Part shown: positions 1-9,800 of the stretch, one piece after another
How positions within the stretch are numbered: position 1 is the stretch's first letter
Layout of the letters: the number at the start of each line of letters is the position of its first letter
Translations under genes and position numbers: made by a program
Assembly (NCBI RefSeq): GCF_009865135.1
Contig: NZ_WWGH01000001.1
Coordinates: 2,976,001-3,040,000 of the forward strand
Origin: Streptomyces sp. SID8374
GTDB lineage: Bacteria > Actinomycetota > Actinomycetes > Streptomycetales > Streptomycetaceae
Direction: 5' to 3'
Length of the DNA: 64,000 nt
The notes under the pieces: model-generated
The model's database searches: none
What the model was told of the DNA's origin: nothing
What the model saw: the letters and a program-made list of their open reading frames with translations, nothing else

Positions 1-3000
1 GCAGCGGGGAGCCGCCGGAGGCCGGGAGGGCGGTCAGGTCGGTGCGGCCGTGCCGGTCCAGGGGCAGGGCGTCCAGGACGGTGTAGCGGGCGGGCACGGC
101 GTGGGCGGGGAGGCGCTCCAGCAGCCAGCCGCGCAGACCGGCGGCGGTGGGGGCGGCGCCGGGGGCGGGGACGAGGTGGGCGGTGAGCTGCTGGGAGCCC
201 TGCCCGTCGGGTCCCGCGGTGACGGCGGCCGCGGCGACGCCGGGGTGGCGGAGCAGGGCCGCCTCGGTCCCGGCGGGTTCGACGCGGACCCCGCGGACCG
301 TGGCCCGGCGGTCGGTGCGGCCGAGGTGGGTCAGGGTGGCGTCGGCCCGCCGCCGTACGAGGTCGCCGGTGCGGTACATCCGGGAGCCGGGCGGCCCGTA
401 GGGGTCGGGCACGAAGTGCTCGGCGGTCAGGGCCGGGCGGTGGTGGTAGCCCCGGGCGAGCGAGGCGCCGGAGATGTGCAGCTCTCCCGCGACGCCGGAC
501 GGCACGAGGTTGAGGGCCGCGTCCAGCACGTACGCGGCGGTGTTGCGCACCGGGTGGCCCAGCGGGGCGGCCTCGGGCCAGCCGTCGATGCCGGGGGGCA
601 GCTCGTGGGCGGTGGCGATCTGGACGTCGGGGCCGCCGTGGTGGTGCAGAAGGCGGCGGCCGGGGCGTGCGGCGACGAACTCCCGCAGGGCCGGGCCGAG
701 TTCGAGGGTCTCACCGGTCTGTACGAGGTGAGCGAGGGCGGGCAGCGGACGGTCGTCGGCCAAGGCGGCGCGGGCGAGGAGTTCGAGGACGGTGGCGGGC
801 GCGTACAGGTCGCTCACCCGGTGCTCCGCCAGCCAGGCCGCGAGGTGCGCGGGGGCGGAGCGTACGCCGTCGGGCACCAGGGTCAGCGTCGCGCCGGAGA
901 GCAGCGCGGTGAGCGTCTCCCGGACGAACCCCTCGGAACCGGCCGAGGTGAACTGGGCGATCACCCGGCCGGGGCCGGACGGCAGGGCGGCGAGGTGCCA
1001 CTCGGCCATGTTGACCAGCGCGGAGTGGGGCACCGTCAGGGCCGCCGGGCGGCCGGAGGCGTCCGGGGCGGGGAACAGGCAGGCGGCCGTGGCACCGGTG
1101 ACGGGGACGGGCAGGTCCTCGCCGTCCCGGTCCGGGCAGGCGGTGAGCGGTGGGTCGAGGACGAGGAGCCGGTGGCCCGTGCCGGTGAGCCGGCGCGCCC
1201 CCGCCTCATCGGTGACCACGAGGTGCGGCCGGGCCTCGCCGAGCAGCGCGAGGAGGCGGCCGTCCGGCAGGGCGGGCTCCACCGGCAGATGGGTCCCGCC
1301 CGCCGCCAGCACGGCGAGGAACGCGGTGACGGAGAGGCCGCAGCGGGGCAGCAGCACCGCGGCGGTGCGCTCGGGTCCCACCCCTTCGGCCACCAGGGCG
1401 CGGGCGAGCCGGTCCGCACGCTCACGCAGCTCGAGGTAGGTCCAGGTGCTCCCGCCGTCCACCAGGGCGAGCGCCCGGGGCACGGCGGCGGCGCGTTCGG
1501 CGAACCAGCCGGCCAGGGACTCCCCGCGCGGTGCCCCGCCCACTCCGGCGGCCAGCAGCTCGGGCCGGTCGGCCGGGTCGATCAGCGGGAGGTCCAGGAC
1601 GCGGGCGCCGGGGTCGGCCACCAGCCCTTCGAGCAGCGTCACATAGAGCCGGGACAGCTCCTGGACGGTCTCCTCGTCGAACAGGGCGGTGGCGTACTCG
1701 AAGCTGCCCTGGAGTCCGTCCTCCGTCTCCCCCACGAAGAGGGAGAGCCCGAACTTCGCGGTGGTGCTGGGCTGTTCGACCGGGGTGACGGTGAGGCCGT
1801 CGAGTGCGAACTCCTGGGCGCCGAGGTGGGAGAACATCACGTCGAAGAGCGGCCGGTCCCGGCCGAGTCCGGCCACCACCTGGTCGAAGGGCAGCTCGCG
1901 GTGTTCGTAGGCGCCGATCACGGTGGTGCGGACGCGGTCCAGGAGGACGGCGAAGGCGGGGTTGTCCGAGAGGTCGGCCCGGATCACCACGGTGTTGGCG
2001 AAGTAGCCGATCATCGCCGCGGTGTCGGGGTGGACGCGGGTGTCGACGGGGGTGCCCACGCTCACGTCGTCCTGCCTGCACCACCGGGCCATCAGCACCT
2101 CGAAGGCGGCGAGCAGCACCATGAAGGGGGTGGCGGAGGAGCGGGCGGCGAGGTCCTGGAGGGCGGCGGCGAGAGCGGGCGGCACGGTGAAGCCGGTGGA
2201 GGCGCCCGCGTGGTCGGGGGTGGCGGGGCGCGGCCGGTCCAGCGGCAGATCGAGTCCGCCCCTGGCACCGTCCAGCTGCCGCTTCCAGTACGCCAGGTGC
2301 CCGGCCCACGCGTCGCCGGGCCGCTCGCGCTGGCGCAGCGCGTGATCGGCGTACTGGGCGGGGAGTTCGGGCAGTTCGGGGGCGCGGCCGGTGCGCAGGG
2401 CGGCGTAGGCCTCCTTCAGCTCGGCGAAGAGCAGGCCGATGGAGGCGCCGTCGACGACGATGTGCTGGGCGTTGAGGGCAAGCACATGGCGGTCCGCTCC
2501 GAGTTTCAGGAGCCGCACGGCGAACAGCTGGTCCCGGCCGAGGTCGAAGTGGTGTGCGAAGAACTGCTCCAGACGGGTGGTCAGCTCTGCCTCTCGCCTC
2601 CCGGCGGGCTCACCGCTCAGGTCGGTGTGCTCCAGCCGCACCCCTTCGTCGGGGACGACGACCTGGGCGACGGCGCCCTCGCTCTCCCGGAAGCGGGTCC
2701 GCAGCACCTCGTGGCGCCGCACGATCAGGTCGAGGGCTCCGCGCAGGGCCGCGGTGTCGAGGGGGCCCTCGATCCGCACCACCGTGCCCACGTTGTAGCT
2801 GGCCTGGAGCCCCATCCGGTCGAGGAACCACAGGCTCTCCTGGCCGTGCGAGAGCGGCAGCGTCCCCGGCCGGGGGCGGACGGCCAGCCGGTCCGGTTCC
2901 GGGTCGGCCTCCGGCCGCTCCAGAAGCCCGACGATCTCCGCCTTGTGGGCCCGCAGGGCGCCCATCCGGTCGGGTGTGAGGGCGTCGGAGGGCCGGAAGC

Positions 3001-3076
3001 GCAGGCGCCCGTCCTGGACCCAGAGTTGCACGCCGTCGGCGGTCAGCCCGCTCAGCAGGTCACGCGCTGTGGTCAT
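1..3076 (-). CDS. NRPS with TubC-type docking domain, C domain and degenerate A domain (partial)
   Basis: The reading frame is open from an ATG at 3076 to the left edge (1025 residues visible). Residues 1-53 have the TubC_N docking pattern (LLSGL..GVQLW...GRLR, ending KAEIVGLLE). A condensation domain follows to about residue 500; its core motif is QHIVVDG (Gln204, His205, Asp209), so the second, catalytic His is kept but the first His is Gln. The adenylation domain (about 500-1015) lacks normal core motifs: the A3 loop (about 664-676) has no GSTG or PKG lysine, A5 reads GGPD instead of GPTE, A8 lacks GEIE, and the A10 lysine of NGK is Arg (HGR). The frame is intact without stops. I infer that this A domain does not adenylate, and that the module is loaded in trans or skipped. 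What lies after the A domain is outside the window. Confidence 0.9.
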   Translation of the reverse strand, partial: MTTARDLLSGLTADGVQLWVQDGRLRFRPSDALTPDRMGALRAHKAEIVGLLERPEADPEPDRLAVRPRPGTLPLSHGQESLWFLDRMGLQASYNVGTVVRIEGPLDTAALRGALDLIVRRHEVLRTRFRESEGAVAQVVVPDEGVRLEHTDLSGEPAGRREAELTTRLEQFFAHHFDLGRDQLFAVRLLKLGADRHVLALNAQHIVVDGASIGLLFAELKEAYAALRTGRAPELPELPAQYADHALRQRERPGDAWAGHLAYWKRQLDGARGGLDLPLDRPRPATPDHAGASTGFTVPPALAAALQDLAARSSATPFMVLLAAFEVLMARWCRQDDVSVGTPVDTRVHPDTAAMIGYFANTVVIRADLSDNPAFAVLLDRVRTTVIGAYEHRELPFDQVVAGLGRDRPLFDVMFSHLGAQEFALDGLTVTPVEQPSTTAKFGLSLFVGETEDGLQGSFEYATALFDEETVQELSRLYVTLLEGLVADPGARVLDLPLIDPADRPELLAAGVGGAPRGESLAGWFAERAAAVPRALALVDGGSTWTYLELRERADRLARALVAEGVGPERTAAVLLPRCGLSVTAFLAVLAAGGTHLPVEPALPDGRLLALLGEARPHLVVTDEAGARRLTGTGHRLLVLDPPLTACPDRDGEDLPVPVTGATAACLFPAPDASGRPAALTVPHSALVNMAEWHLAALPSGPGRVIAQFTSAGSEGFVRETLTALLSGATLTLVPDGVRSAPAHLAAWLAEHRVSDLYAPATVLELLARAALADDRPLPALAHLVQTGETLELGPALREFVAARPGRRLLHHHGGPDVQIATAHELPPGIDGWPEAAPLGHPVRNTAAYVLDAALNLVPSGVAGELHISGASLARGYHHRPALTAEHFVPDPYGPPGSRMYRTGDLVRRRADATLTHLGRTDRRATVRGVRVEPAGTEAALLRHPGVAAAAVTAGPDGQGSQQLTAHLVPAPGAAPTAAGLRGWLLERLPAHAVPARYTVLDALPLDRHGRTDLTALPASGGSPL

Positions 3077-3105
3077 GGTGGACCGGTCTCCCCTGGTGTC
3101 GGTGG

Positions 3106-4299
3106 TCAGCTCGGACGGAACGTGAGCGGCAGCGAGGTGAGGCCGCCGAGGATGTACGAGCCGATCCGCTGCGGCTCCCCGCTGACCTCGATCTCGGCGG
3201 GCAGGTGGGCCAGTTCGTCGAGGAGCACCCGGATGGTGAGCCGCGCCAGATTGGCGCCGATGCAGAAGTGGCCTCCGCCGCCGAAGGAGACGTGGTGGTT
3301 GGAGGTGCGGTCGAGGAGGAAGCTGTCGGCCCGGTCGAAGACCTTCTCGTCCCGGTTGAGCGAGGGCAGCCAGACGGTCACCGCGTCCCCCGCCCTGATC
3401 CGCACCCCTTCGAGCACGGTGTCGTGCTGGGCGGTCCGCAGGATGTGGGTGACCGGGGCGGTCCAGCGCAGGAACTCCTCGGCGGCGGGCTTCAGCCGGA
3501 GGTCGCCGTCGCGCAGACCGCGCCACTGTCCCGGGCTCTCCAGCAGCGCCAGCATCCCGGCGCCGACGGCCTGCCGTGTGGTCTCGTTGGCCGCGACGAT
3601 GACGTTGTCGCAGGTCAGGATCACCTCGTCATCGGTGATGTCCAGGCCTTCGGCCTGCGCGGAGGTGAGGGCGGAGACCAGGTCACGGCCCGGGTTGCGG
3701 CGCTTCTCCTCGATGATCGAGGAATAGTGCCGCAGAATCTCGAAGTGCGCTTCCTGCGCGTCGATCCCGTCGATGTCGGTGGAATTCTCGGCGGCGTCCG
3801 TGGTGACCTTCGCCAGCATTTCCACATCGTCCATCGAAATGCTCAACAGCTCGGCGGAGACGGCCAGCGGAATACGGGCGGCTATGTCCTTGACGAAGTC
3901 GCACCGCCCGGCTTCGACCACCCCGTGCAGGGCTTCGCGCACGACTTTGCGGGTGCGCTCCTCCATCCGGGATACCGCCCGTACGGTGAAGAGGCCCATG
4001 ATCGCCTTGCGCAGCCGGTCATGGCGGGGCGGGTCGCTCAGCGCCATCATCTTCCCGGCGCCGGGATAGGGGTCCTTGAAGTTGGGGCGGAGGAAAATGC
4101 CCTTGGTCGAGGTGAAACGCTCCCAGTCGGTGAGGACTTCGAGCCCGGCCGCATGCGTGGTGACGGCCCAGTACCCGCCGTGCTCACCGTATTCGTGCCA
4201 GGAGACGGGGGATTCCCGCCGGAGCGTCCGCCATACGGCGTGCGGGTCTCCCCGGGAGTAGAGAAGGGGGTCGGTGAGCGCGGGAAGAGTCTGCAGCAC
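3106..4299 (-). CDS. cytochrome P450
   Basis: A 397-aa soluble bacterial P450 from a GTG start at 4299, preceded by a GAGGG ribosome site; in-frame ATGs further upstream add a tail unlike the family. Family marks: an I-helix segment ANETT, an EExxR-type EEFLR helix, and the heme loop FGGGGHFCIG with Cys346 as thiolate ligand. It sits 29 bp upstream of the docking-domain NRPS on the same strand, so the two are probably co-transcribed, and it is divergent from the exporter gene. The likely role is oxidation (hydroxylation or similar) of a peptide residue or a carrier-bound amino acid. The substrate cannot be read from sequence. Confidence 0.92.
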   Translation of the reverse strand: MLQTLPALTDPLLYSRGDPHAVWRTLRRESPVSWHEYGEHGGYWAVTTHAAGLEVLTDWERFTSTKGIFLRPNFKDPYPGAGKMMALSDPPRHDRLRKAIMGLFTVRAVSRMEERTRKVVREALHGVVEAGRCDFVKDIAARIPLAVSAELLSISMDDVEMLAKVTTDAAENSTDIDGIDAQEAHFEILRHYSSIIEEKRRNPGRDLVSALTSAQAEGLDITDDEVILTCDNVIVAANETTRQAVGAGMLALLESPGQWRGLRDGDLRLKPAAEEFLRWTAPVTHILRTAQHDTVLEGVRIRAGDAVTVWLPSLNRDEKVFDRADSFLLDRTSNHHVSFGGGGHFCIGANLARLTIRVLLDELAHLPAEIEVSGEPQRIGSYILGGLTSLPLTFRPS

Positions 4300-4495
4300 A
4301 GTGGGCCCTCGAATTCGCAAGGTCGGTGTTCCGTCTGCCTCCGACGAGAGAATATCCAGCGTTCGATGAAGCCATCTGTGCAGTCGAACGCCCCTGCGGC
4401 GCCCGCGGGGTGTCCGGTAAGTTTTCCGGGACCCTGCCGTACCCGGTCCGCCGAATACCTCCCGCGGCCGGCTCTCCGTACCGAAATGGTGAACG
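4300..4495. promoter_or_regulatory. divergent intergenic region between P450 and exporter
   Basis: This 196-bp gap separates a leftward P450/NRPS unit from a rightward exporter/thioesterase unit, so it must hold two divergent promoters. I see no strong dyad or known operator in it. It contains in-frame upstream ATGs for the P450 frame, which I judge not to be used. Confidence 0.5.
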
Positions 4496-5758
4496 ATGGC
4501 CACTCAATTACTGGACCGTCTGCCCGGTCTGCTGCGGCAGGCCACGTTCCGCCGGTTCTGGGCTGCCCAGACGGTCTCGTTCCTCGGGGACCAGGTCAGC
4601 ACGATCGCCATCCCGCTGACCGCGGTGCTCGCACTCGACGCGTCCGCGGCCCAGATGGGTTTCCTCGGCGCGCTGGCCTCGCTGCCCAACCTGATCTTCT
4701 CGCTGCACGCGGGCGGGCTGGTCGACCGGTACGGGCAGCTCAAGCGGATGATGATCCTCTGCGACGTGGGGCGCGCCCTCATCCTGCTCACCGTGCCCGT
4801 CGCCTACCTGCTGGGCACGCTGACCCTCACCCACCTGTGGATCGTCGCCTTCGCCACGGGCTCCCTGGCGATGCTGTTCAACATCTCCAGCTACAGCCTC
4901 TTCGCCGCCATCGTGGACCGGAAGGACTACGTCCAGGGCACCTCGCTGACCCGCGGCAGCTTCTCCTTCTCCTGGGTGGCGGGGCCCGGCTTCGGCGGGG
5001 CCCTCGTCCAGGCGCTGTCGGCACCGGTGGCGCTCCTGGTCGACGTGGTCACCTTCCTGGGGTCGGCGGTACTGCTGCGCGGGGTCGACGCGGACGAGCC
5101 GGAACCGGCGAAGAAGCGGTCGAAGTCCCATATCCGGGACGGGCTGCGGTTCGTCTCCACCAACGCCGTGCTGCGCGCCAAGTTCCTCTCCGGCGGCGCC
5201 CTCAACCTCTTCTACTCGATCTACTTCACCCTCTTCCTGCTGTTCATCGCCAAGGACCTGAAGCTCTCCCCCGCGATGATCGGGGTGGCCCTCGGGCTCG
5301 GCGCGGTGGGCGCTCTGCTCGGGTCGTTCGTCACCGGCTGGTTCAGCCGGCGCATCGGCCTGGGCCTGACGTTCATCCTCGGCACGCTGCTCTTCCCCGG
5401 GGCGCTGGCCCTGGTGCCGTTCGCCTCGGAGGACAAGTGGGTGGCCTTCGGCCTGGTGGTGGCGGCCGAGTTCTTCTCCGGCCTGGGCCTGATGCTCTGC
5501 GACATCACCGGTGCCTCCCTCCAGCAGGCGCTGACCCCGGACGCGTACCGCTCCCGGGTGCAGGGCGCCAACCTGGGCCTGATCAACGGTGTGCGGACGG
5601 CCGGCGCGCTCATCGCCGGCGGCCTCGGCACCTGGCTGGGGCTGCGGCCCGCGCTCTGGCTCGCCGTCATCGGGGGCGCGCTGAGCGTCCTGCCGCTGCT
5701 GTTCGCCCCGGTCGCCCGGATGCGGACGCTGCCGGAGGAGGCGAAGGTCGACGTCTGA
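4496..5758 (+). CDS. MFS exporter
   Basis: A 420-aa protein with about twelve hydrophobic segments and the MFS fold. The loop after TM2 carries GGLVDRYGQLKRM, the usual A-motif position, and the N-terminus (FRRFWAAQTVSFLGDQ) matches the MFS_3/EntS-like siderophore and peptide exporter group. It is the first gene of the plus-strand pair and is followed 84 bp later by the thioesterase. In this context it most likely exports the peptide product and gives self-protection. Substrate inference rests on position only. Confidence 0.9.
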   Translation: MATQLLDRLPGLLRQATFRRFWAAQTVSFLGDQVSTIAIPLTAVLALDASAAQMGFLGALASLPNLIFSLHAGGLVDRYGQLKRMMILCDVGRALILLTVPVAYLLGTLTLTHLWIVAFATGSLAMLFNISSYSLFAAIVDRKDYVQGTSLTRGSFSFSWVAGPGFGGALVQALSAPVALLVDVVTFLGSAVLLRGVDADEPEPAKKRSKSHIRDGLRFVSTNAVLRAKFLSGGALNLFYSIYFTLFLLFIAKDLKLSPAMIGVALGLGAVGALLGSFVTGWFSRRIGLGLTFILGTLLFPGALALVPFASEDKWVAFGLVVAAEFFSGLGLMLCDITGASLQQALTPDAYRSRVQGANLGLINGVRTAGALIAGGLGTWLGLRPALWLAVIGGALSVLPLLFAPVARMRTLPEEAKVDV

Positions 5759-5842
5759 AGCCGCCCGTGGCCCTGAGACCCCCGCCCTCGTGGAGCCGGA
5801 GGGAGAAACCCCTGGAGCCAGAAGAAGAACGGAGACCCTGCC

Positions 5843-6784
5843 ATGTCCTTCCTTGCCGACCAAGTGATCGGTGAAGCCCGGCGCCGCCAGGTGCGGCTCT
5901 GGGTCGATCCGGCGGGCAGCCTCCAGCACGCGGGGCCCGCCGAGGTGCTGGACGCCCGCTTCCTGATGCTGCTGCGCACCCAGGCGAAGCCGATCGCCGC
6001 CCGCCTGGGCCAGGAGCCCGCCGGCCGGTGGTTCAAGCGCCTCGCCGGGGACGACACCGGCACCCTGCTGTATCTGATCCCCGCCGCGGGCGCCGGGCCC
6101 GGCGCCTACCGCTCCTGGTCCGAGGCCGCCCCGGCGGGGCTGCGGGTGGAGGCCGTGCTCACCCCGGGCCGCGAAGAGCGGTTCAACGAGGCGCCGTTCA
6201 CCGATGTGGCGGCGCTCGCCGACCGGATCGCCGAGCAGATCCTCGCCCACACCGACCGGCCGTTCGCCGTGTTCGGGCACAGCACCGGGGCCCTGGTGGC
6301 CCGCGAGGTCACCCGGCGGCTGGCCGCCTCCACCTCCCGGCAGCGGGCCCTGTTCGTGGCGGGGGCGCTCCCGCCGCACCTGGTGGGCGAGGAGGCGGCG
6401 GCCGGGGACGAGGAGCTGCTGTCGTACCTGGCCGCCTGGCAGGGCACCCCGGCCGAGCTGATGGCCGATCCGGAGTTCCTGCGGGCCTTCCTGCCGACGC
6501 TCCGGGCCGACCTGAAGGTGTTCCACTCGTCCCGCAGGACCGAGGCCGCCGGGGAGCAGGTGGCGGTGGACCTGGTCGCGCTCGGCGGGCTCCAGGACGA
6601 CACGGCCCCCGTCGGCCACTGCGAGGCCTGGCGGCGCTGGGCCGGCGGCCGGTTCGCCGTGCACATGGTGCCGGGCGGCCACTTCTTCCCGGTCGCCGCC
6701 GCGGCCGAGGTGACGGGGCTGATCGCCGGTGAACTGGCGGCGGCCGGTGCGCCGGAGGGCACGGAGCCGGTGGTACGCCGCTGA
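5843..6784 (+). CDS. type II thioesterase with N-terminal docking-like domain
   Basis: A 313-aa alpha/beta hydrolase of the NRPS type II thioesterase group. The catalytic triad can be placed as Ser147 in GHSTGA, an Asp at 252 or 253 in LGGLQDD, and His280 in PGGHFFP. Type II thioesterases are usually about 250 aa; here residues 1-58 add a segment with the TubC_N pattern (RQVRLWVDPAGSL, then LLRTQAKPIAARL), like the start of the NRPS at 3076. The start has GGAGA five bases upstream. The family removes wrong or stalled acyl groups from carrier domains. The docking segment suggests physical recruitment to the assembly line, or a role in release in trans. Confidence 0.88.
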   Translation: MSFLADQVIGEARRRQVRLWVDPAGSLQHAGPAEVLDARFLMLLRTQAKPIAARLGQEPAGRWFKRLAGDDTGTLLYLIPAAGAGPGAYRSWSEAAPAGLRVEAVLTPGREERFNEAPFTDVAALADRIAEQILAHTDRPFAVFGHSTGALVAREVTRRLAASTSRQRALFVAGALPPHLVGEEAAAGDEELLSYLAAWQGTPAELMADPEFLRAFLPTLRADLKVFHSSRRTEAAGEQVAVDLVALGGLQDDTAPVGHCEAWRRWAGGRFAVHMVPGGHFFPVAAAAEVTGLIAGELAAAGAPEGTEPVVRR

Positions 6785-6834
6785 GCTCGGCGTCCACGAC
6801 AGGGCCCGCCCACTCCGGGGCCCTCCCACGAAGA

Positions 6835-6871
6835 GGCCGGGGGCCACGGCGGTTCGCCGTGGCCCCCGGCC
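6835..6871. terminator. bidirectional terminator hairpin
   Basis: A perfect 17-bp inverted repeat with a 3-nt loop lies between two convergent genes, the thioesterase ending at 6784 and the NRPS ending at 6884. Arms are 6835-6851 and 6855-6871, followed on + by a CTTT tail. Position and strength fit a shared bidirectional terminator. Confidence 0.9.
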
Positions 6872-6883
6872 TTTGCGCACCGG

Positions 6884-9800
6884 TTACGCGGTCCCGTCCG
6901 CCCCCGCCCGCAGGAAGCCCACCAGCCCCTCGGCCAGGCTCCGGGCCGTACCGGGGTCGAAGATGTCCGTGGCGTACTCCAGCGTGCCCGCCATCCCGGC
7001 CGGTTCACCGCCGGGGCCGAACCGCTCCACCACCTTGAAGCAGAGGTCGAACTTGGCCACGCCCAGCTCCACCTCCTCGAACCGCCCCGACAGCCCGGCC
7101 AGCCGCGGCGGTTCGCTCTCCTCGACCTGGAAGGCCAGCATGGTCTGGGCGAGCGGGTGGTGGCTGAACGAGCGGACCGGGTTGACCAGTTCGACCAGGT
7201 GCTCGAAGGGCAGGTCCTGGTGGGCGAAGGCCCCGAGGTCCGCCTCCCGCACCCGGTCCAGCAGCTCCGCGAAGTCCGGTCCGCCCGAGGCGTCCACGCG
7301 CAGCACCAGCGTCCGTACGAAGAAGCCGACCAGCTCGTCCAGGGCCGGATCGCCCCGGTCGGAGACGGCCGCCGCGACCACGATGTCCTCCCCCGCGCCC
7401 CGCTCGGCCAGCAGCGCGGCCAGGGCGGCGTGCACCACCGTGAAGGTCGTGGTCCGGCTCCGCTGCGCGTAGGCGCGTACGGCCCGGTGGAGCGGGATGT
7501 CCACGGTGATCGGGACGGCGCCGCCCGCGCCCGTGCGGACCGGGGGCCGTTCGCGGTCCAGGGGCAGCGGGATGGCGGCGGGCAGACCGGCGAGGTGCTT
7601 CTCCCAGTAGCGCCGCTGCCCGGCGAGCAGCCCCGCCGCGGATGCGGGCCCGCCCCCCTCGAACAGGTCGCGCTGCCAGGCGGCGAAGTCGGCGTACTGC
7701 ACCGGCAGTTCGGCCCACTCGGGTGCCCGCCCCCCGGTGCGGGCGCCGTAGGCGGTGGCCAGGTCGCGCAGGAACGGGCGGAGCGAGGCGCCGTCGCAGG
7801 CGATGTGGTGCAGGACGACCAGCAGCAGATGGTCCTCCGGAGCCAGCCGGAACAGGGTGGCCCGCACCGGCAGGTCGGCGGCGAGGTCGAAGGGGACCCG
7901 GGCGGCCTCCCGCACCGCCGCGTCCAGGGCCCGCGGCTCCACGGCGACCTCGTCGAGGCGGGGCCGGGCGGCCTCCCCGTCCAGGACCCGCTGGCGCACC
8001 TGCCCGTCCACCGCGTCCAGCACCGTGCGCAGCACCTGGTGGCGTCCGGCCACGTCCGCCAGGGCCTCGCGCAGTGCGGCGGGGTCCGGGCGGCCGGTCA
8101 GCCGCAGGGCGTACGGCTCGTTGTACTGCGGCCCCGCACCCTCCAGCTGGTCCAGGACCCACAGGCTCTGCTGGGCGAAGGAGGCGGGCGCGTCCCCGGG
8201 GGCGGTGCGCGGGGTGACGGGCGGGCGGGCCGGCTCCACCCGGGTGAGCAGGGCGGCCAGTTCGGCGACGGACGGGTTGCTCAGCACCTCCCCCAGGCTC
8301 AGCTCGGCCTGGAACTCCTTGCGTACGCGCACCGTGAGGTCGGCGGCGAGGAGGGAGTGGCCGCCGATGTCGTAGAGGTTGTCGTGGACGCCGACCGCGG
8401 GCAGGCCCAGCACCTCGGCGAAGATCCGGGCGAGCCGCTCCTCCTCGCCGGTGCGCGGCCGGTCCTGCTCACCGGGCCCGGCGAACACCGGCTCGGGCAG
8501 CGCGGCCCGGTCCACCTTGCCGTTGGAGTTGAGCGGGAGGACGGGGACCACGGTGAAGGAGGCCGGAACCATCGCGGGCGGCAGGGTGCGGCGCAGCTCC
8601 GCGCGGACGGCGGTCCCCAGTGCGGCGGGGTCCGCGTCCGGGGCGGGCACCAGATAGGCGTCGATACGCCGGGCGGCCGCGTCCCCCGCGGTGACCAGGA
8701 CCGTGTCGCGGACGCCGGGGGCCTGCCGCACCGCCGCCTCGATCTCGCCGAGTTCGACGCGTACACCCCGGATCTTGACCTGGTGGTCGGTGCGGCCCAG
8801 ATAGACGACGGCCCCGTCGGGGCGGCGGCGCACCAGGTCGCCGGTGCGGTACATCCGGGAGCCGGGCGGGCCCCACGGGCAGGGCAGGAACCGGTCGGCG
8901 GTCAGGTCCGGGCGGCCCGCATAGCCCCGGGCGAGGCAGACCCCGGAGACGTACAGCTCCCCCGCCACCCCCGTGGGGACCAGCCGCAGCGCCTCGTCCA
9001 GCACGTACAGCGAGGTGTTCCAGACCGGCAGCCCGACCGGCGGGGCGGCGGCGGGCCAGGAGGCCACATCGGCGGGGGCGGCCCAGGAGGTGACGGCGTG
9101 CGTCTCGGTCGGCCCGTAGTGGTTGTGCAGCCGGCGGCCGGGGCGCAGCCGGAAGAACTCCCGTACGGCGTCGCTCAGTACGAGCGCCTCACCGGCCTGG
9201 GCGACCTGGGCGAGGGCGGGCAGGGTGAGGCCCTGTTCCAGGGCGGCGCGGCAGACCAGCTCGATCACCACGTTGGGGGCGAACAGGTCGGTGACCCCGT
9301 GCTCCTGGAGCCAGGGCGCCAGGTCCTGCGGGCTGCGGCGCACGTCCTCGGGGACGATGGCGAGCGCCGCACCGGAGAGCAGGGCCGCCAGCATCTCCTG
9401 CACGGAGATGTCGAAGCTGACGGAGGTGAACTGGACGGTCACCCGGCCCGGTCCGCCGGGCAGTTCGTCCAGGTGCCAGGCCATCAGGTTGGCCAGCGCC
9501 TCCCGGGTCATCACCACGCCCTTGGGGCGGCCGGTGGAGCCGGAGGTGTACAGCAGGTAGGCGGGGGTCGCACCGGTGACGGGGGCGGAGAGATCGGCGG
9601 CGGACAGGCCGTGCGCCGCGTGCCCGGCGCAGGCCGAGAGCTCCTGGTCGACGATCAGCGGCGGCGCCTTGGCGTTCTCGGCGAGCCGGGCGCCTGCGGC
9701 GTCGGTGACCACGACGGCGGGCCGGGCGTCCTCGAGCATCATCGTGACGCGGGCGGGCGGGAGTTCGGTGTCGACGGGCATATAGGTGGCGCCGCTCTTC

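Noticed and set aside
50-3727. 1225-aa plus-strand open frame over the left NRPS and P450
   Set aside because: Glycine- and arginine-rich shadow with no domain; the minus strand encodes clear NRPS and P450 motifs.
4508-6880. 790-aa minus-strand frame opposite exporter and thioesterase
   Set aside because: Antisense shadow rich in Arg, Gly and His; the plus-strand proteins have motifs and membrane segments.
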